A program made the translations under genes and the position numbers. The notes beneath the pieces were generated by a model. It was not told where the DNA came from and did not search any database. It was given only the letters and a program-made list of their open reading frames with translations. From Amycolatopsis sp. NBC_01480 (lineage in GTDB: Bacteria; Actinomycetota; Actinomycetes; Mycobacteriales; Pseudonocardiaceae), in NCBI RefSeq assembly GCF_036227205.1, contig NZ_CP109442.1, positions 10,006,920 through 10,070,919 on the forward strand: a stretch of DNA of 64,000 bases, written 5' to 3'. Shown here piece by piece: positions 52,244 through 61,199 of this stretch (position 1 is the first letter of the stretch; each line of letters starts with the position of its first letter).

Positions 52244-52930
52244 GGCTCCGATCAACTATATGTGCGAATGAAGGGATTCCCGCCGAGAGCGGGAACCTCC
52301 TCCCTCCAGCGCCTCTTCCCGCGTGGGGTGGACGTTCACGAGCGGAGCCACGTCGCTGGGCTCGGCCTCCCAGTTGCAGGTGAGCTGGGCCTCGCCGATG
52401 AGTTCGCATGCGCACACCGACCGTGTGCAACCCGACCACGGTCCCGTCCTTTGCACGGATCAGCCCGACCGTGCCGGATGTCCGGGAGGCCACCTTCGGC
52501 TCACAGTAGGCGTCCCGCCGAATACCCGGCTCGTCGATGACCGCGGACTCACGCCCCGCGTGTCCTCAGCAACAAAATGCCCTGGGCAAAGCCACGATGG
52601 GCCAACCGCAGGCCGGCGACGACGAAACCGCAGTCACCAGCCCGAGCCAGCAGGGTTCTGGCGTGAGTAGCTCAACGATGGCGCGGTCGAGTCGGCGGCC
52701 TGGCTGATTGGCGACGGTGGTGAGCAGGTCGCCGTCGAGGCGCCTGGTCGTGCTTCCCCTGGTTTTCGGGCAGCCAGCTTGCTTCCAGAGTTCACAGACG
52801 GGCATGTCGTGCAGCGTGGCGAGCCAGGTGAGGCCGCCAGCGTGGTCGAGGAGGGTCGGCGAGGGTGTCACCCCTGCGGCCAAGGGCAACCCGATCGGGT
52901 CATATCCGACGAGGAGGCCCTGCTTTTACG
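52244..52930. other. No gene supported; probable gene debris
   Basis: Minus-strand fragments with protein-like character (for example EAQLTCNWEAEPSDVAPLVN near 52330-52390 and LTWLATLHDMPVCELWKQAG near 52770-52830) lie in different frames, and I recognise neither. Read as decayed genes. Confidence 0.4.
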
Positions 52931-52934
52931 CTAA

Positions 52935-52956
52935 AGCGACGCATAGTCGCTATAGT
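52935..52956 (+). promoter_or_regulatory. Promoter with operator of the FAD monooxygenase gene
   Basis: Inverted repeat AGCGAC-N5-GTCGCT (52935-52940, 52946-52951) directly joined to a -10-like TATAGT (52951-52956), 33 bp before the ATG. It is placed to block the promoter; the downstream TetR-type gene, now broken, is a candidate for its regulator. Confidence 0.45.
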
Positions 52957-52988
52957 TGAAGTGTCGATACAAGGATTGAAGGGGAGAC

Positions 52989-54104
52989 ATGATGAAGATC
53001 CTGGTCAGTGGCGCGGGAGCGGCTGGGCTGTGCGCGGGCATCAACCTCGCGCGGGCCGGGCACACGGTGGAGATCGTGGAGCGGGCGAACCATCTGCGCG
53101 TCAACGGCTCGCCGATCGACGTGCGCGGCGAGGCGCTCGAGACCGCGCGCAGCATGGGCATCCTGGACGCGGTGCTCGAACATCGGATCACGATGACCGA
53201 GCAGACGATGTTCGTCGACTCCTCCGGCGTGGCCGTCGCCCCCTTGGTGACGCAAGAGATCAACGACACCCCTGATGACATCGAGCTCCCCCGCGAAGAC
53301 CTGATGACCATCCTGCGCCACGCCCTGCCCGAGCAGGTGGACCTGCGCTTCGAGGAGTCCATCGCGACGCTGGCCGACGACGGGGACCGGGTCGCGATCA
53401 CCTTCGCCTCCGGCCGTGACGCGGCCTACGACCTCGTCGTCGGCGCCGACGGAGTGCACTCGGCGGTACGCCGGCTCGTGTTCGGCCCGGAGCAGGACTT
53501 CACCGAGCACCTCGGGGTGTACGTCGCGATCGGAGACGCACCCGGCCAGGCGGCTCCCGGCGAACGCGTGACTGAAATCCTCAACCTGCCAGGACGCTTC
53601 GCCGGCGTGGCCCGCTACCGCGACAAGGCGCTGGGCGTCTTCGAGTTCCGGTCCGACCCGATCGACTACGACTACCACGACCTGAACGCGCAGAAGCGCA
53701 TCCTCACCGAGGCCTTCGCCGGCGTCGAGGACTGGAAGGTCCCCGAGCTGATCAAGGCCGCCCAGGACGACCCCAACCTCTACTTCGACGTGCTTACCCA
53801 GATCCACCTGCCGAACTGGCACCGGGGACGGGTCGTGCTGATCGGGGACGCCGCGCACTGCGCCACCCCGATGGCCGGACGCGGCACCGCGCTCGCCCTG
53901 CTCGGGGCGTGGACGCTGGCCGAGGAACTGACCCGGCACGGCGACGACCTCACCACGGCGTTCGTCGCCTACGAACAGCGCCAACGCCCCCACGCGGCGG
54001 CGGCCCAGGAGTTCGGGCGCGGCGGGGCCGACCTCGTGGTCCCCGCCACCTGGGAGGCCATCGAGGCGCGCAACACCCGGCTGCGCGCGGCGCAGCCGCT
54101 GTAG
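52989..54104 (+). CDS. FAD-dependent monooxygenase (class A flavoprotein)
   Basis: 371 aa; GGGGAGAC before ATGATG. Dinucleotide loop KILVSGAGAAGLCAGINLAR (3-22), the DG motif in DLVVGADGVHSAVRRLVF (near 155), and the second FAD motif VVLIGDAAHCATPMAGRGTA (near 285). The layout is that of TetX/aromatic hydroxylase-type NAD(P)H monooxygenases, which hydroxylate aromatic or polyketide substrates. It is followed 36 nt later by a broken TetR gene, the usual partner of such enzymes in actinomycetes; loss of that repressor could leave the gene constitutive (inference). Confidence 0.9.
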   Translation: MMKILVSGAGAAGLCAGINLARAGHTVEIVERANHLRVNGSPIDVRGEALETARSMGILDAVLEHRITMTEQTMFVDSSGVAVAPLVTQEINDTPDDIELPREDLMTILRHALPEQVDLRFEESIATLADDGDRVAITFASGRDAAYDLVVGADGVHSAVRRLVFGPEQDFTEHLGVYVAIGDAPGQAAPGERVTEILNLPGRFAGVARYRDKALGVFEFRSDPIDYDYHDLNAQKRILTEAFAGVEDWKVPELIKAAQDDPNLYFDVLTQIHLPNWHRGRVVLIGDAAHCATPMAGRGTALALLGAWTLAEELTRHGDDLTTAFVAYEQRQRPHAAAAQEFGRGGADLVVPATWEAIEARNTRLRAAQPL

Positions 54105-54140
54105 GCGGCCGTCCGTGGCCGAGGGCAGACCCGCGCCCGG

Positions 54141-54583
54141 GTGCGGCGCCGGATCCTCGAGGCCGCCGCGGAGCTGATCGCCCGCGACGGGATCGGCGGC
54201 CTGCGCTACGACCAGGTCGCCGAACTAGCAGAGGTCAACAAGACCAGCGTCTACCGCAACTGGCCCGACCGCACCACGCTGATCGCCGAGGCGCTCGCCG
54301 CCTTCGCCGCCGACGTCGCGCCCCTGCACGATTCCGGCGACATCGAGCCGACCTCGTCGACTTCCTCGAAGCCCTCGCCACCGCCGCCGCGAGCCCGAAA
54401 GGCCGGGCCCTGCTCAACGTCGTGGCCTCGGCTCGGGAAAACCCCGAGCTGAAGGCCGTCGTCGACAGCACCAGCGCGCTCAAGCCCATGACACGGCCAC
54501 CCCTGCGGCGCAGCCACCGTTCGGCCAGTTTGTTGAACATGCGGACGAAACGTCCCGCGGGAGCCTTGCGCCCGCGCGCGTGA
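54141..54583 (+). pseudogene. Frameshifted TetR-family regulator
   Basis: The frame from GTG 54141 (RRRILEAAAELIARDGIGGL, VAELAEVNKTSVYRNWPDRT) runs to about 54345, then the sense moves to another frame (DLVDFLEALATAAASPKGRA, LLNVVASARENPELKAVV) and ends at 54583 without the normal C-terminal domain. The start also lacks a ribosome site, and upstream in-frame codons reach the monooxygenase stop with no start. It is clearly paralogous to the intact TetR at 51605, especially through helix 3 (SVYRNWPDR). No functional product expected. Confidence 0.75.
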
Positions 54584-55300
54584 CGAAACTCATCAGGCCT
54601 CCGCAAAGCTATGGGTCGGGTCGACAGATGGGTCAGCCGCGGATTGCGGTGGCTTCGCGGGTGACCTGGCGGGGCCGATTAGCTTCTAGGCCAACCGGGT
54701 TGGGGCCGGCACGGCCTGCATGAACCGCTTCCGTTCCGCCTCGTCGGCTTCCTCTGTGATGTGGCCGAGGATGACCAGCCACTGAGGGAGGTGATCTCAC
54801 CAAGATCGGGCCAGCTGGGGGCAGGCAGTGTCGGACCCGTGTGGTGGCAAGGGGATCCGGCGTGAAGACAGGCGTGGAGTCCCTGGTAGAAGAACGCTCG
54901 CCAAAGTGATCTTTGCCCGAAGGACTCCACGTGATCGCCTATCGAGCCATGCTCGACGCGCCACGCGCACTTGCCCACTACCTCAGCCGGCTGCTGAACG
55001 TCGAGCGTCGCGCGCGGGGCACCCGACGCCGCAGCCGCGCGCTGACCTGCTTTCGGCAGGCGGTGTCCGGGTTGCGCTGGTTCCAGGAGGACCGGGACGT
55101 GGCGGCGCTGGCGCGGGACTGCGGCATCTCCCGGGCGACCGGTTACCGCTATCTGGACGAGGCCATCGAAGTGCTCGCCGCCCAAGCCCCGGACCTGCAC
55201 GAAGCGTGGCAGCGCGCCAAAGACGACGGTCTGACCCACCTCTGAGGTTCCCCCTGGGCGGTGGACACCGAGCTAGCAGGACTGCGGTCCTGCTGGAAGG

Positions 55301-55633
55301 ATGTCCGTTATGCCTCCTCGTAAGCGTCGGTCGTACACGGCCGAGTACAAGATTGAGGCTGCGCATCGTGTGATCGACTCCGACCGCACGATCGCCGAGG
55401 TTGCCCGTGAGCTGGGGATCGATCCGGGGATGTTCAGTGTCTGGGTCAAAGACGAACGGCGGAGGATCGCCGCCGCCGGGGTCCACGGCGAGAAACCCCT
55501 GGAAGCTGCAGAGCAAGCCGAACTGCTGCGATTGCGCAGGCAGGTGGCCGAGCTGGAGAAGGACAACGCGTTCTTGGTAAAAGCGTCGGCGTACTTTGCC
55601 GCGATGCAGAAGAACCCGCGAGGTTCGATCTGA
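55301..55633 (+). CDS. IS3-family transposase OrfA (copy 2)
   Basis: 110 aa, same protein as at 8966-9298: helix-turn-helix N-terminus and a leucine-zipper C-terminus. Its stop overlaps the OrfB start (TGATG). Intact. Confidence 0.92.
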   Translation: MSVMPPRKRRSYTAEYKIEAAHRVIDSDRTIAEVARELGIDPGMFSVWVKDERRRIAAAGVHGEKPLEAAEQAELLRLRRQVAELEKDNAFLVKASAYFAAMQKNPRGSI

Positions 55634-56547
55634 TGGCGAAGTACGCCGGCCCCGACGAGCCCGCCGGCTCCACACCACCCGAGGGCACACGGTTCTCTGT
55701 CCTGCGCATGGCGCGGCTGCTCGGTGTCTCGACGTCCGGCTACTACGCGTACATGAAACGTTCCGCAGCAACGATGTTGACGCCCCGGCGGCAGCGCCGC
55801 GCTGATCTGGCGGTGAAGATCCTCGACGTACACACCGAGTCCGACGGTACCTACGGGTCCCCGCGGATCACCGCCGAACTACGGGCACGCGGTGAAACAG
55901 TGAACGAGAAAACCGTCGCGGCAATCATGGCCGGAATCGGGATCGAGGGCATCAGTCCCCGCACCTTCAAAGTCCGCACCACGGTGGTTGACCCGGCGGC
56001 GTCGTTTCCGCCGGATCTGGTGCGACGCAACTTCGACCAGGGCAAGCTCGACGCGGTCTGGCTGACCGACATCACCTACCTCACCTGCGGTGAGGGTGAT
56101 CTGTACTTGTGCGCGATCCGCGATGGGCATTCCCGCCGCGTGCTCGGGCACATCGTCGCCGACCATATCGGTGCTGACATGGTCTGTGAGGCCATCGACG
56201 CGGCGGTGGCCTGCCGCAGCCGCGGTGTCGCCGGCACAGTGCTGCATTCCGATCGCGGTGGGGAATTCACGGCCGGGTTGACGGCGCGAGCCTGCGACCG
56301 GTACGGGTTGAAACGGTCGATGGGTGAGACCGGTATCTGCTGGGACAACAGCCCCGCGGAATCGTTCTGGTCAACGTTCAAGCACGAGTACTTTTACCGC
56401 CACACGTTCACAGTCGAGGCAGAACTTGTTGCTGCAGTTGACAAGTGGATCGGTCGGTACAACAATGAGAGGCGTCACTCGGCTATCGGGATGCTCAATC
56501 CTGTGTGCTACGAACAGTCCCTGACAGGCGCAGCGAAAGCTGCTTGA
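55633..56547 (+). CDS. IS3-family transposase OrfB (copy 2)
   Basis: 304 aa, equal to the copy at 8052-8966 except for Glu instead of Lys in FTVEAELVAA near the C-terminus, well after the catalytic Glu (SPAESFW). The DDE residues are all present. Intact, so both copies may be active. Confidence 0.92.
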   Translation: MAKYAGPDEPAGSTPPEGTRFSVLRMARLLGVSTSGYYAYMKRSAATMLTPRRQRRADLAVKILDVHTESDGTYGSPRITAELRARGETVNEKTVAAIMAGIGIEGISPRTFKVRTTVVDPAASFPPDLVRRNFDQGKLDAVWLTDITYLTCGEGDLYLCAIRDGHSRRVLGHIVADHIGADMVCEAIDAAVACRSRGVAGTVLHSDRGGEFTAGLTARACDRYGLKRSMGETGICWDNSPAESFWSTFKHEYFYRHTFTVEAELVAAVDKWIGRYNNERRHSAIGMLNPVCYEQSLTGAAKAA

Positions 56548-57284
56548 AGACCTGTCCACTGTTCGGGGGGAACCTCACTCGTCCTGGACGGCAAGCTGTT
56601 CTCCGCCGACAGGCTCGGGGAGAAGACCACCAGCGTCAAGGGCGAGCAGATCGGCGCCTGGTACTCCGGCAAACACCGCGGGCAGGGCGGGAACGTCCAA
56701 GCAGTGATGGAACCCAGCGGGTTCCCCCTGTGGCTGTCGGAGGTCGAGCCAGGCTCGACTCACGACATCACCGCGGCCCGAGAGCATGCACTCGGCGCCC
56801 TGTACTGGGCCTACTCCCAACTCGACCTGCCCACACCGGCCGACGGCGGCTACGCCGGTGCTGGGATCGGCGTGCGCACACCAGTCAAACAACCCGCCGG
56901 CAACCAGGTACTGGATGCAGACACCCGCACCTACAACGCCCTGCTCCGCGGACTGCGCTGCCTCGGCGAACGCGCCTCAGCACTCCTCCTCGGCCGCTGG
57001 CGCGCACTCCGCCACATCACCACCAGGCCCCGCAAGATCGGCACCATCGTCAACGCCACACTCGTACTCACCCATTTCGAACACGCCCGGCTGAACTGAA
57101 AGTTGGTGAGATCACTTCATTGATGTCGCCGACGAATGCCGGCGCATTCTGACATTCATTATGGTGCGGTGATCGACGCAGCTCGGAGGACAAGCACGTC
57201 TCCCCGGCCGCCGCCTGTCCGCACGTGTCGACGGAACGCTCGCGCGACGGCGGTCGAGTCGTGCCTTGTCTGTATGGTGTTTTT

Positions 57285-58121
57285 GTGTATGAACTTCGCC
57301 GGTTCGGTGCGTTGCTTCGCGAGTGGCGCAACCGTGCCTTACCCGCCGAGGTTGGTCCTGGCAGTACGGCCGGTTCGGCGCGGCGTACCCCTGGCCTGCG
57401 GCGCGAGGAACTGGCCGAGTTGAGCGAGGTATCGACGGACTACATCAAACGCCTCGAACAGGGACGCGCCCGCCCGTCTCTTCAGGTCCTGAAATCGGTG
57501 GCCCGCGCGTTGACTCTGTCCCCGGCCGAGTACGAGCATCTGTGCATCCTGACCGGCCATGCGATAGCGCAACCTGGGCAGATCAACCGGCTCATCGGGC
57601 CGGCCACGAGGCGCCTGCTCGATCGTCTCGAGAACGTGCCCATCGCGGTCTTCGACGCCACCTGGACGCTGCTGTCCTACAACGCGCTGGGCACCGCACT
57701 GTGCGGCGACCCCTCCCCCTACACCCGACGTGACCGCAACATGGCGTGGCGGTACTTCACCGGCACCACCAACTGCGCCCCGGAATCGGGCCGACAGGCC
57801 GAGCAGTACGAGGCGTCCCTGGTAGCCGACCTGCGCGAAACCGCCAGCCGCTACCCATCCGACCCCGGTCTCACCTCTCTCATCACCGCGCTGCAGACGG
57901 CGAGCCCGTCATTCACCGAACTCTGGCGCAACGGGGCCACCACCAAGTTCGAACAGCGCCACGGAGTCATCAACCACCCCTACGTCGGACGTATCAGAAC
58001 CGCCGGCAACGTTCTGGCAGTCCCCGAAGGCGATCTGAAACTGCTCGTCTACACCACTGAACCAGAATCCACCGACGCAGACAAACTCGCGGCCATCGCA
58101 CCCACCGCACTAACGCGCTGA
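57285..58121 (+). CDS. XRE-family regulator with MmyB-like ligand domain
   Basis: About 278 aa from GTG at 57285 (VYELRRFGALLREWRNRALP). Upstream in-frame starts exist, but the stretch before 57285 is not protein-like. Helix-turn-helix at about 35-85 (LRREELAELSEVSTDYIKRL, RPSLQVLKSVARAL) followed by the MmyB-like PAS-type domain (about 110-270: ENVPIAVFDATWTLLSYNAL, DRNMAWRYFTGTT). Such regulators commonly sit beside the redox or transferase gene they control. The glycosyltransferase begins 107 bp downstream on the same strand. Confidence 0.85.
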   Translation: MYELRRFGALLREWRNRALPAEVGPGSTAGSARRTPGLRREELAELSEVSTDYIKRLEQGRARPSLQVLKSVARALTLSPAEYEHLCILTGHAIAQPGQINRLIGPATRRLLDRLENVPIAVFDATWTLLSYNALGTALCGDPSPYTRRDRNMAWRYFTGTTNCAPESGRQAEQYEASLVADLRETASRYPSDPGLTSLITALQTASPSFTELWRNGATTKFEQRHGVINHPYVGRIRTAGNVLAVPEGDLKLLVYTTEPESTDADKLAAIAPTALTR

Positions 58122-58228
58122 CATCGATCCCGTGAGGGGGACGCGCTGACCCTGGTTGCACAACGACCACACGGGCACGATGGCCAACGTCAGCACCACG
58201 ACGAGACTGCCTCACGGGAACGACGACG

Positions 58229-59338
58229 ATGCGAATTCTGTTTTGCGCAGTGCCGGCACATGGCCATGTCCTGCCGATGATGCCGATGGCACGTGCCGCG
58301 ATGTCAGCGGGGCACGAGGTGTCCCTTCTCACGCATGGCGCATTGAGCGGGTTGGTGGACCCGGTGCCGGTGCTGGGAGTAGGGCCGACCTTCGACGAGC
58401 TGTTCGCGACATTTTCACGCGAAGCACCAGAGCCGCGCACCGCACTGACGACACCGGAGGCCATCGCAGAGTTCTTCATCGACACCCGGCTGACCACGAC
58501 CTTCGACGCCGCGCTCGCTGCCGCAGCCGGCTACCAGCCTGACCTGCTGATCGCCGAGGCCGCAGACGGGGTCGGCCCCGTGGTGGCCGCGCAGCTCGGC
58601 GTAGCGTGGGCACAGCACTCGCTTGGCATGGCGATCACCGCGGAGTTCGCCGCGGCGACGACCGCCGCAGCAAGCCGATTCCACGAAGCTCACGGTCTGC
58701 ACCAGTCCGAACGAATCGCCTACCTCGACGTCTGCCCCGTCGCGCTGCAGGCCGAAGACTGGGAACCACCGGCCGACCGGATCGCCGTGCGTCCCTCGCC
58801 GTTCGACCGCGAGACCGGCTGGGTGCCGCCTGCATTCGAGGAGCCCGCGAAACCCACCGTGCTGGTGACCTTCGGAACGATGCTCGACGACATGCCGCTT
58901 CTCCGGGAAACGCTGGCGGGGCTTGCGGACGCCAAGGTCAACGTCCTGGTGACCTCCATGCCGGACCGGCCCATACCCGGGCTGGATGAATCGCACGGTT
59001 CGGTTCGCGACATCGGATTCGTGCCGCTCGCCCGCGTGCTGCCGGTCGTGGAGGCGGTCGTCTGCGCCGGCGGCATGGGCACGATCCTCGCCGTGCTGGC
59101 CAATGGTCTGCCGTTCGTCGGCCTGCCGCGGTTCCCCAGCCAGCGGTGGATCACCACGCGCGCGGCCGAACTCGGCGGAGGTGTTGTCCTCGACGGACCG
59201 GAAGGTGTCGCTGGGGCGTTGCTGTCGCTGCTCTCGGCCGACAGGTACCGCCGAGGTGCCGCGGCAGCGTCCGCGATCCTGTCCGAAATGGCCGAGCCCG
59301 ACGAGGCCCTGACGAAGTTGCTCGAGCGGATCCGATAA
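58229..59338 (+). CDS. MGT-type glycosyltransferase (GT1)
   Basis: 369 aa. GT-B fold: N-terminal acceptor domain from RILFCAVPAHGHVLPMMPMA (2-21), C-terminal donor domain from VLVTFGTMLDDMPLLRETLA (near 210) with GFVPLARVLPVVEAVVCAGG and GTILAVLANGLPFVGLPRF (near 265-305). The motif that begins with His in most GT1 enzymes (H-x-G-G/A-x-G-T) here reads CAGGMGT, so the donor-contacting His is Cys. It is shorter than typical macrolide glycosyltransferases (about 390-400 aa) but looks complete. A sugar-nucleotide-dependent O-glycosylation of a small molecule is the general role. Confidence 0.86.
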   Translation: MRILFCAVPAHGHVLPMMPMARAAMSAGHEVSLLTHGALSGLVDPVPVLGVGPTFDELFATFSREAPEPRTALTTPEAIAEFFIDTRLTTTFDAALAAAAGYQPDLLIAEAADGVGPVVAAQLGVAWAQHSLGMAITAEFAAATTAAASRFHEAHGLHQSERIAYLDVCPVALQAEDWEPPADRIAVRPSPFDRETGWVPPAFEEPAKPTVLVTFGTMLDDMPLLRETLAGLADAKVNVLVTSMPDRPIPGLDESHGSVRDIGFVPLARVLPVVEAVVCAGGMGTILAVLANGLPFVGLPRFPSQRWITTRAAELGGGVVLDGPEGVAGALLSLLSADRYRRGAAAASAILSEMAEPDEALTKLLERIR

Positions 59339-59386
59339 AAGCTCCCGGCTCGTCGGAGAACCGGGCCGCGTCGCCGTCCGCGATGA

Positions 59387-59605
59387 GTGATCGACTACAT
59401 CATCGGCAACCTCCACGTCACGCCCGGTGGCGTGCTCAGCCACCGCCTGCTCGCCCTGGCGGTCGACGTGCTCGGGCCGAACCGGGTGATGTTCGGCGAC
59501 GACGATCCGTACCGCGGCATGAAAGGCCGGTTCGCCGGTGCCGGTGGCGCACGGGCGTTCGTCGACACCGCTCCGCTCAACGCGGAGGGCCTGCTGGGAC
59601 TCTGA
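59387..59605 (+). pseudogene. C-terminal fragment of an amidohydrolase-2 family enzyme
   Basis: 72 codons resembling the last part of ACMSD/2,3-dihydroxybenzoate decarboxylase-type enzymes: DYIIGNLHVTPGGVLSHRLL, then LGPNRVMFGDDDPYRG (with the Asp that normally binds metal), then AFVDTAPLNAEGLLGL. The N-terminal three quarters with the metal histidines are missing. A truncated relic. Confidence 0.65.
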
Positions 59606-59639
59606 CCGGAAACATGAGCATCCAGTACGGGGGTCGCGC

Positions 59640-60593
59640 TATGTCAGGGTCAACCGCACGGGAATTGATTCCCAGGCCCGCAGAGTGTTGTTGTGGTGCC
59701 GAACCGCCGGACCCGCGAGTTCGATCGTGGCAACCCTCCGCGCAAGCGCGGACAGCAGGGATTCGGCGACGATCAACCACGCTCTCTCGGTTGTCTCGGC
59801 GTTTTACGATTTCCACCTGCAGACCGGGAACGGGCCGGTGGTGTCGCCAGTCCCGCCGCAGTCGCGCACTGGCCGTCGGCTGAATGCCCACCACAATCCG
59901 CTTGAGCCGTTCGGGATGCACCGGCGCGGCACCTACCGGCAGAAGCAGCCCGACCTGCCACGGCGCGCGGCTCCTGACGACGTTCTGGACGACGTGTTCG
60001 CGCGGCTGGGCTGCAACCGGGACCGGGCCCTGTTCAGCATGTTCTTGTCCAGCGGCGCGCGGGCGGCGGAGATGCTCGGCATGATCGTCGCCGATGTTCA
60101 TCCCGGCGACGGCCGTATCTACGTGGCGACCAAGGGCCTGGGCGGGGTGAAGCAGGCCTGCCCGGCGGCGCTGGAGGCGTTCGCGTGGCTGACGCTCTAC
60201 CTCGGCGAGTTGGCCGAGGAGGGGCACCGACCGGAGCCGGATGAGCCGTTGTGGTGGACTCGCCGTCATCCGCTGCGGCCGTTGTCCTACACCGCGCTGC
60301 GCGCGGTGCTGCGCCGGATCAACGAGGCCATCGGCGCGAACGTCACCTTGCACGATTTGCGGCACACGCTGGGGCTGCGGCTGATCGACGACCCGGACGT
60401 CACCTTGGTCGACGTTCAGCAGGTGCTGCGCCACCGGCAGATCACCACCACAGGCCGCTGCCTGCGGCCGCGCACCGACGAGGTGATCGCGAAGGTGCAC
60501 GAGCACTACACCCGGCCCAAGCCGCCGCCACGCCCGCTGAACGGCTGTTCCTACGATCCGCAGGACCTGGCAGACGTGTTCGGGCAAGCCTGA
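59640..60593 (+). pseudogene. Tyrosine recombinase (integrase), truncated and without its catalytic Tyr
   Basis: The frame covers part of the SAM-like N-terminal domain (SATINHALSVVSAFYDFHLQ) and the catalytic domain (about residues 110-300). Catalytic residues seen: Arg in FLSSGARAAEMLGM, His-x-x-Arg in LHDLRHTLGLRL, and His in VLRHRQITTT. The position of the nucleophilic Tyr (normally T-T-T-x-x-Y-L) reads TTTGRCL, so it is Cys, one A-to-G change away. The N-terminus lacks a start and about 60 residues. It is followed three bases later by remains of a second integrase. Confidence 0.75.
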
Positions 60594-60596
60594 TGG

Positions 60597-61101
60597 CCAC
60601 CCGGCACGGGCGCGTCGCCCGCACCCCGATCAGCCCACGAGACCCGCACGCGCTCGCCGCCGCATCCGCGCCGATGCCGACCACGATGATCGTGGCCAAC
60701 GGACGTGAGGGCACCACGCGGGAGGAACTGGGCCGCCTGGCCGAGGCGCTGCTGGATCAGCCGGCAACGGTCGCGGCACAACCGAGCGCTCGCCCGCATT
60801 CTGGACTGGCCGGAGCCCTTCCCCGGCGAGGATTGGCAGGATCGCTGGCTGCTCAGCGGCGCCGAGCAACTGGGCTCCGGCTGGGGACCGTCCGGTCTGA
60901 CGCCGGCGCAACGGAACCGGCTCACCGCCGGGTTGGGCATGATGATCGTCCTTCGGGCGATCCGCCCCTCCTACGCCTGGCTGTCCTCCAGTCGACTGCT
61001 CGGCGTCTACACGATGTTCCGCTGCCACAACCAGGCCAGTGCTTTCGCCGAACTCGAGCAGCACACGTCCCGTCCCGGCGCGGCGGAATACGGCTCCGAA
61101 G
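60597..61101 (+). pseudogene. Second integrase-type gene, frameshifted and cut off
   Basis: Begins in one frame (PTTMIVANGREGTTREELGR) and continues from about 60780 in another (ALARILDWPEPFPGEDWQDR, LTAGLGMMIVLRAIRPSYAW, LLGVYTMFRCHNQASAF). This is the N-terminal part of a large recombinase type that often lies as a neighbour to another recombinase in actinomycetes. The reading is cut exactly where the 77-bp repeat starts at 61102. Confidence 0.6.
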
Positions 61102-61178
61102 CCCGCCGCGTGCCAATGCGCATACCCGAACCTAACGTCGTCTTGGGACTTGGCCATGCCGGTGCGAGGCCCATCGTG
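61102..61178. repeat. 77-bp direct repeat, right copy
   Basis: Carries the first seven codons and upstream DNA of the LysR gene of 48666-49571, here not followed by the rest of that gene. One mismatch to 49550-49626. Confidence 0.9.
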
Positions 61179-61199
61179 GGCCCTGCGAGGCTCTCGGGC

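Larger units (their letters stand above)
55243..56577 (+). mobile_element. IS3-family element, copy 2
   Basis: 1335 bp, same ends as copy 1, with a 3-bp direct repeat CTC (55240-55242, 56578-56580). Opposite orientation to copy 1 at 8022-9356 and nearly identical to it, so the spread is recent. Confidence 0.93.
54913..57099 (+). pseudogene. IS5-family (DDE_Tnp_4) transposase split by IS3 insertion
   Basis: N-part 54913-55242, C-part 56581-57099. Dropping one CTC duplicate rejoins the frame as THLVLDGKLFSADR with about 282 codons in all. The N-part carries the helix-turn-helix (DCGISRATGYRYLDEAIEVL). The C-part carries the catalytic region (GAWYSGKHRGQGGNVQAVME, PGSTHDITAAREHAL, and PRKIGTIVNATLVLTHFEHA). 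The start could be the GTG at 54931. Otherwise undamaged. Confidence 0.82.
54791..57115 (+). mobile_element. IS5-family element, interrupted by IS3 copy 2
   Basis: Terminal inverted repeat GTGATCTCACCAA at the left (54791-54803) and its complement at the right (57103-57115). Without the nested IS3 and one CTC duplicate the element is about 987 bp. Its own target duplication could not be fixed by eye. Confidence 0.75.

Noticed and set aside
8022..56577. A composite transposon bounded by the two IS3 copies
   Set aside because: Each copy has its own different 3-bp target duplication and each splits another transposase gene, so the 46 kb did not move as one unit between them.
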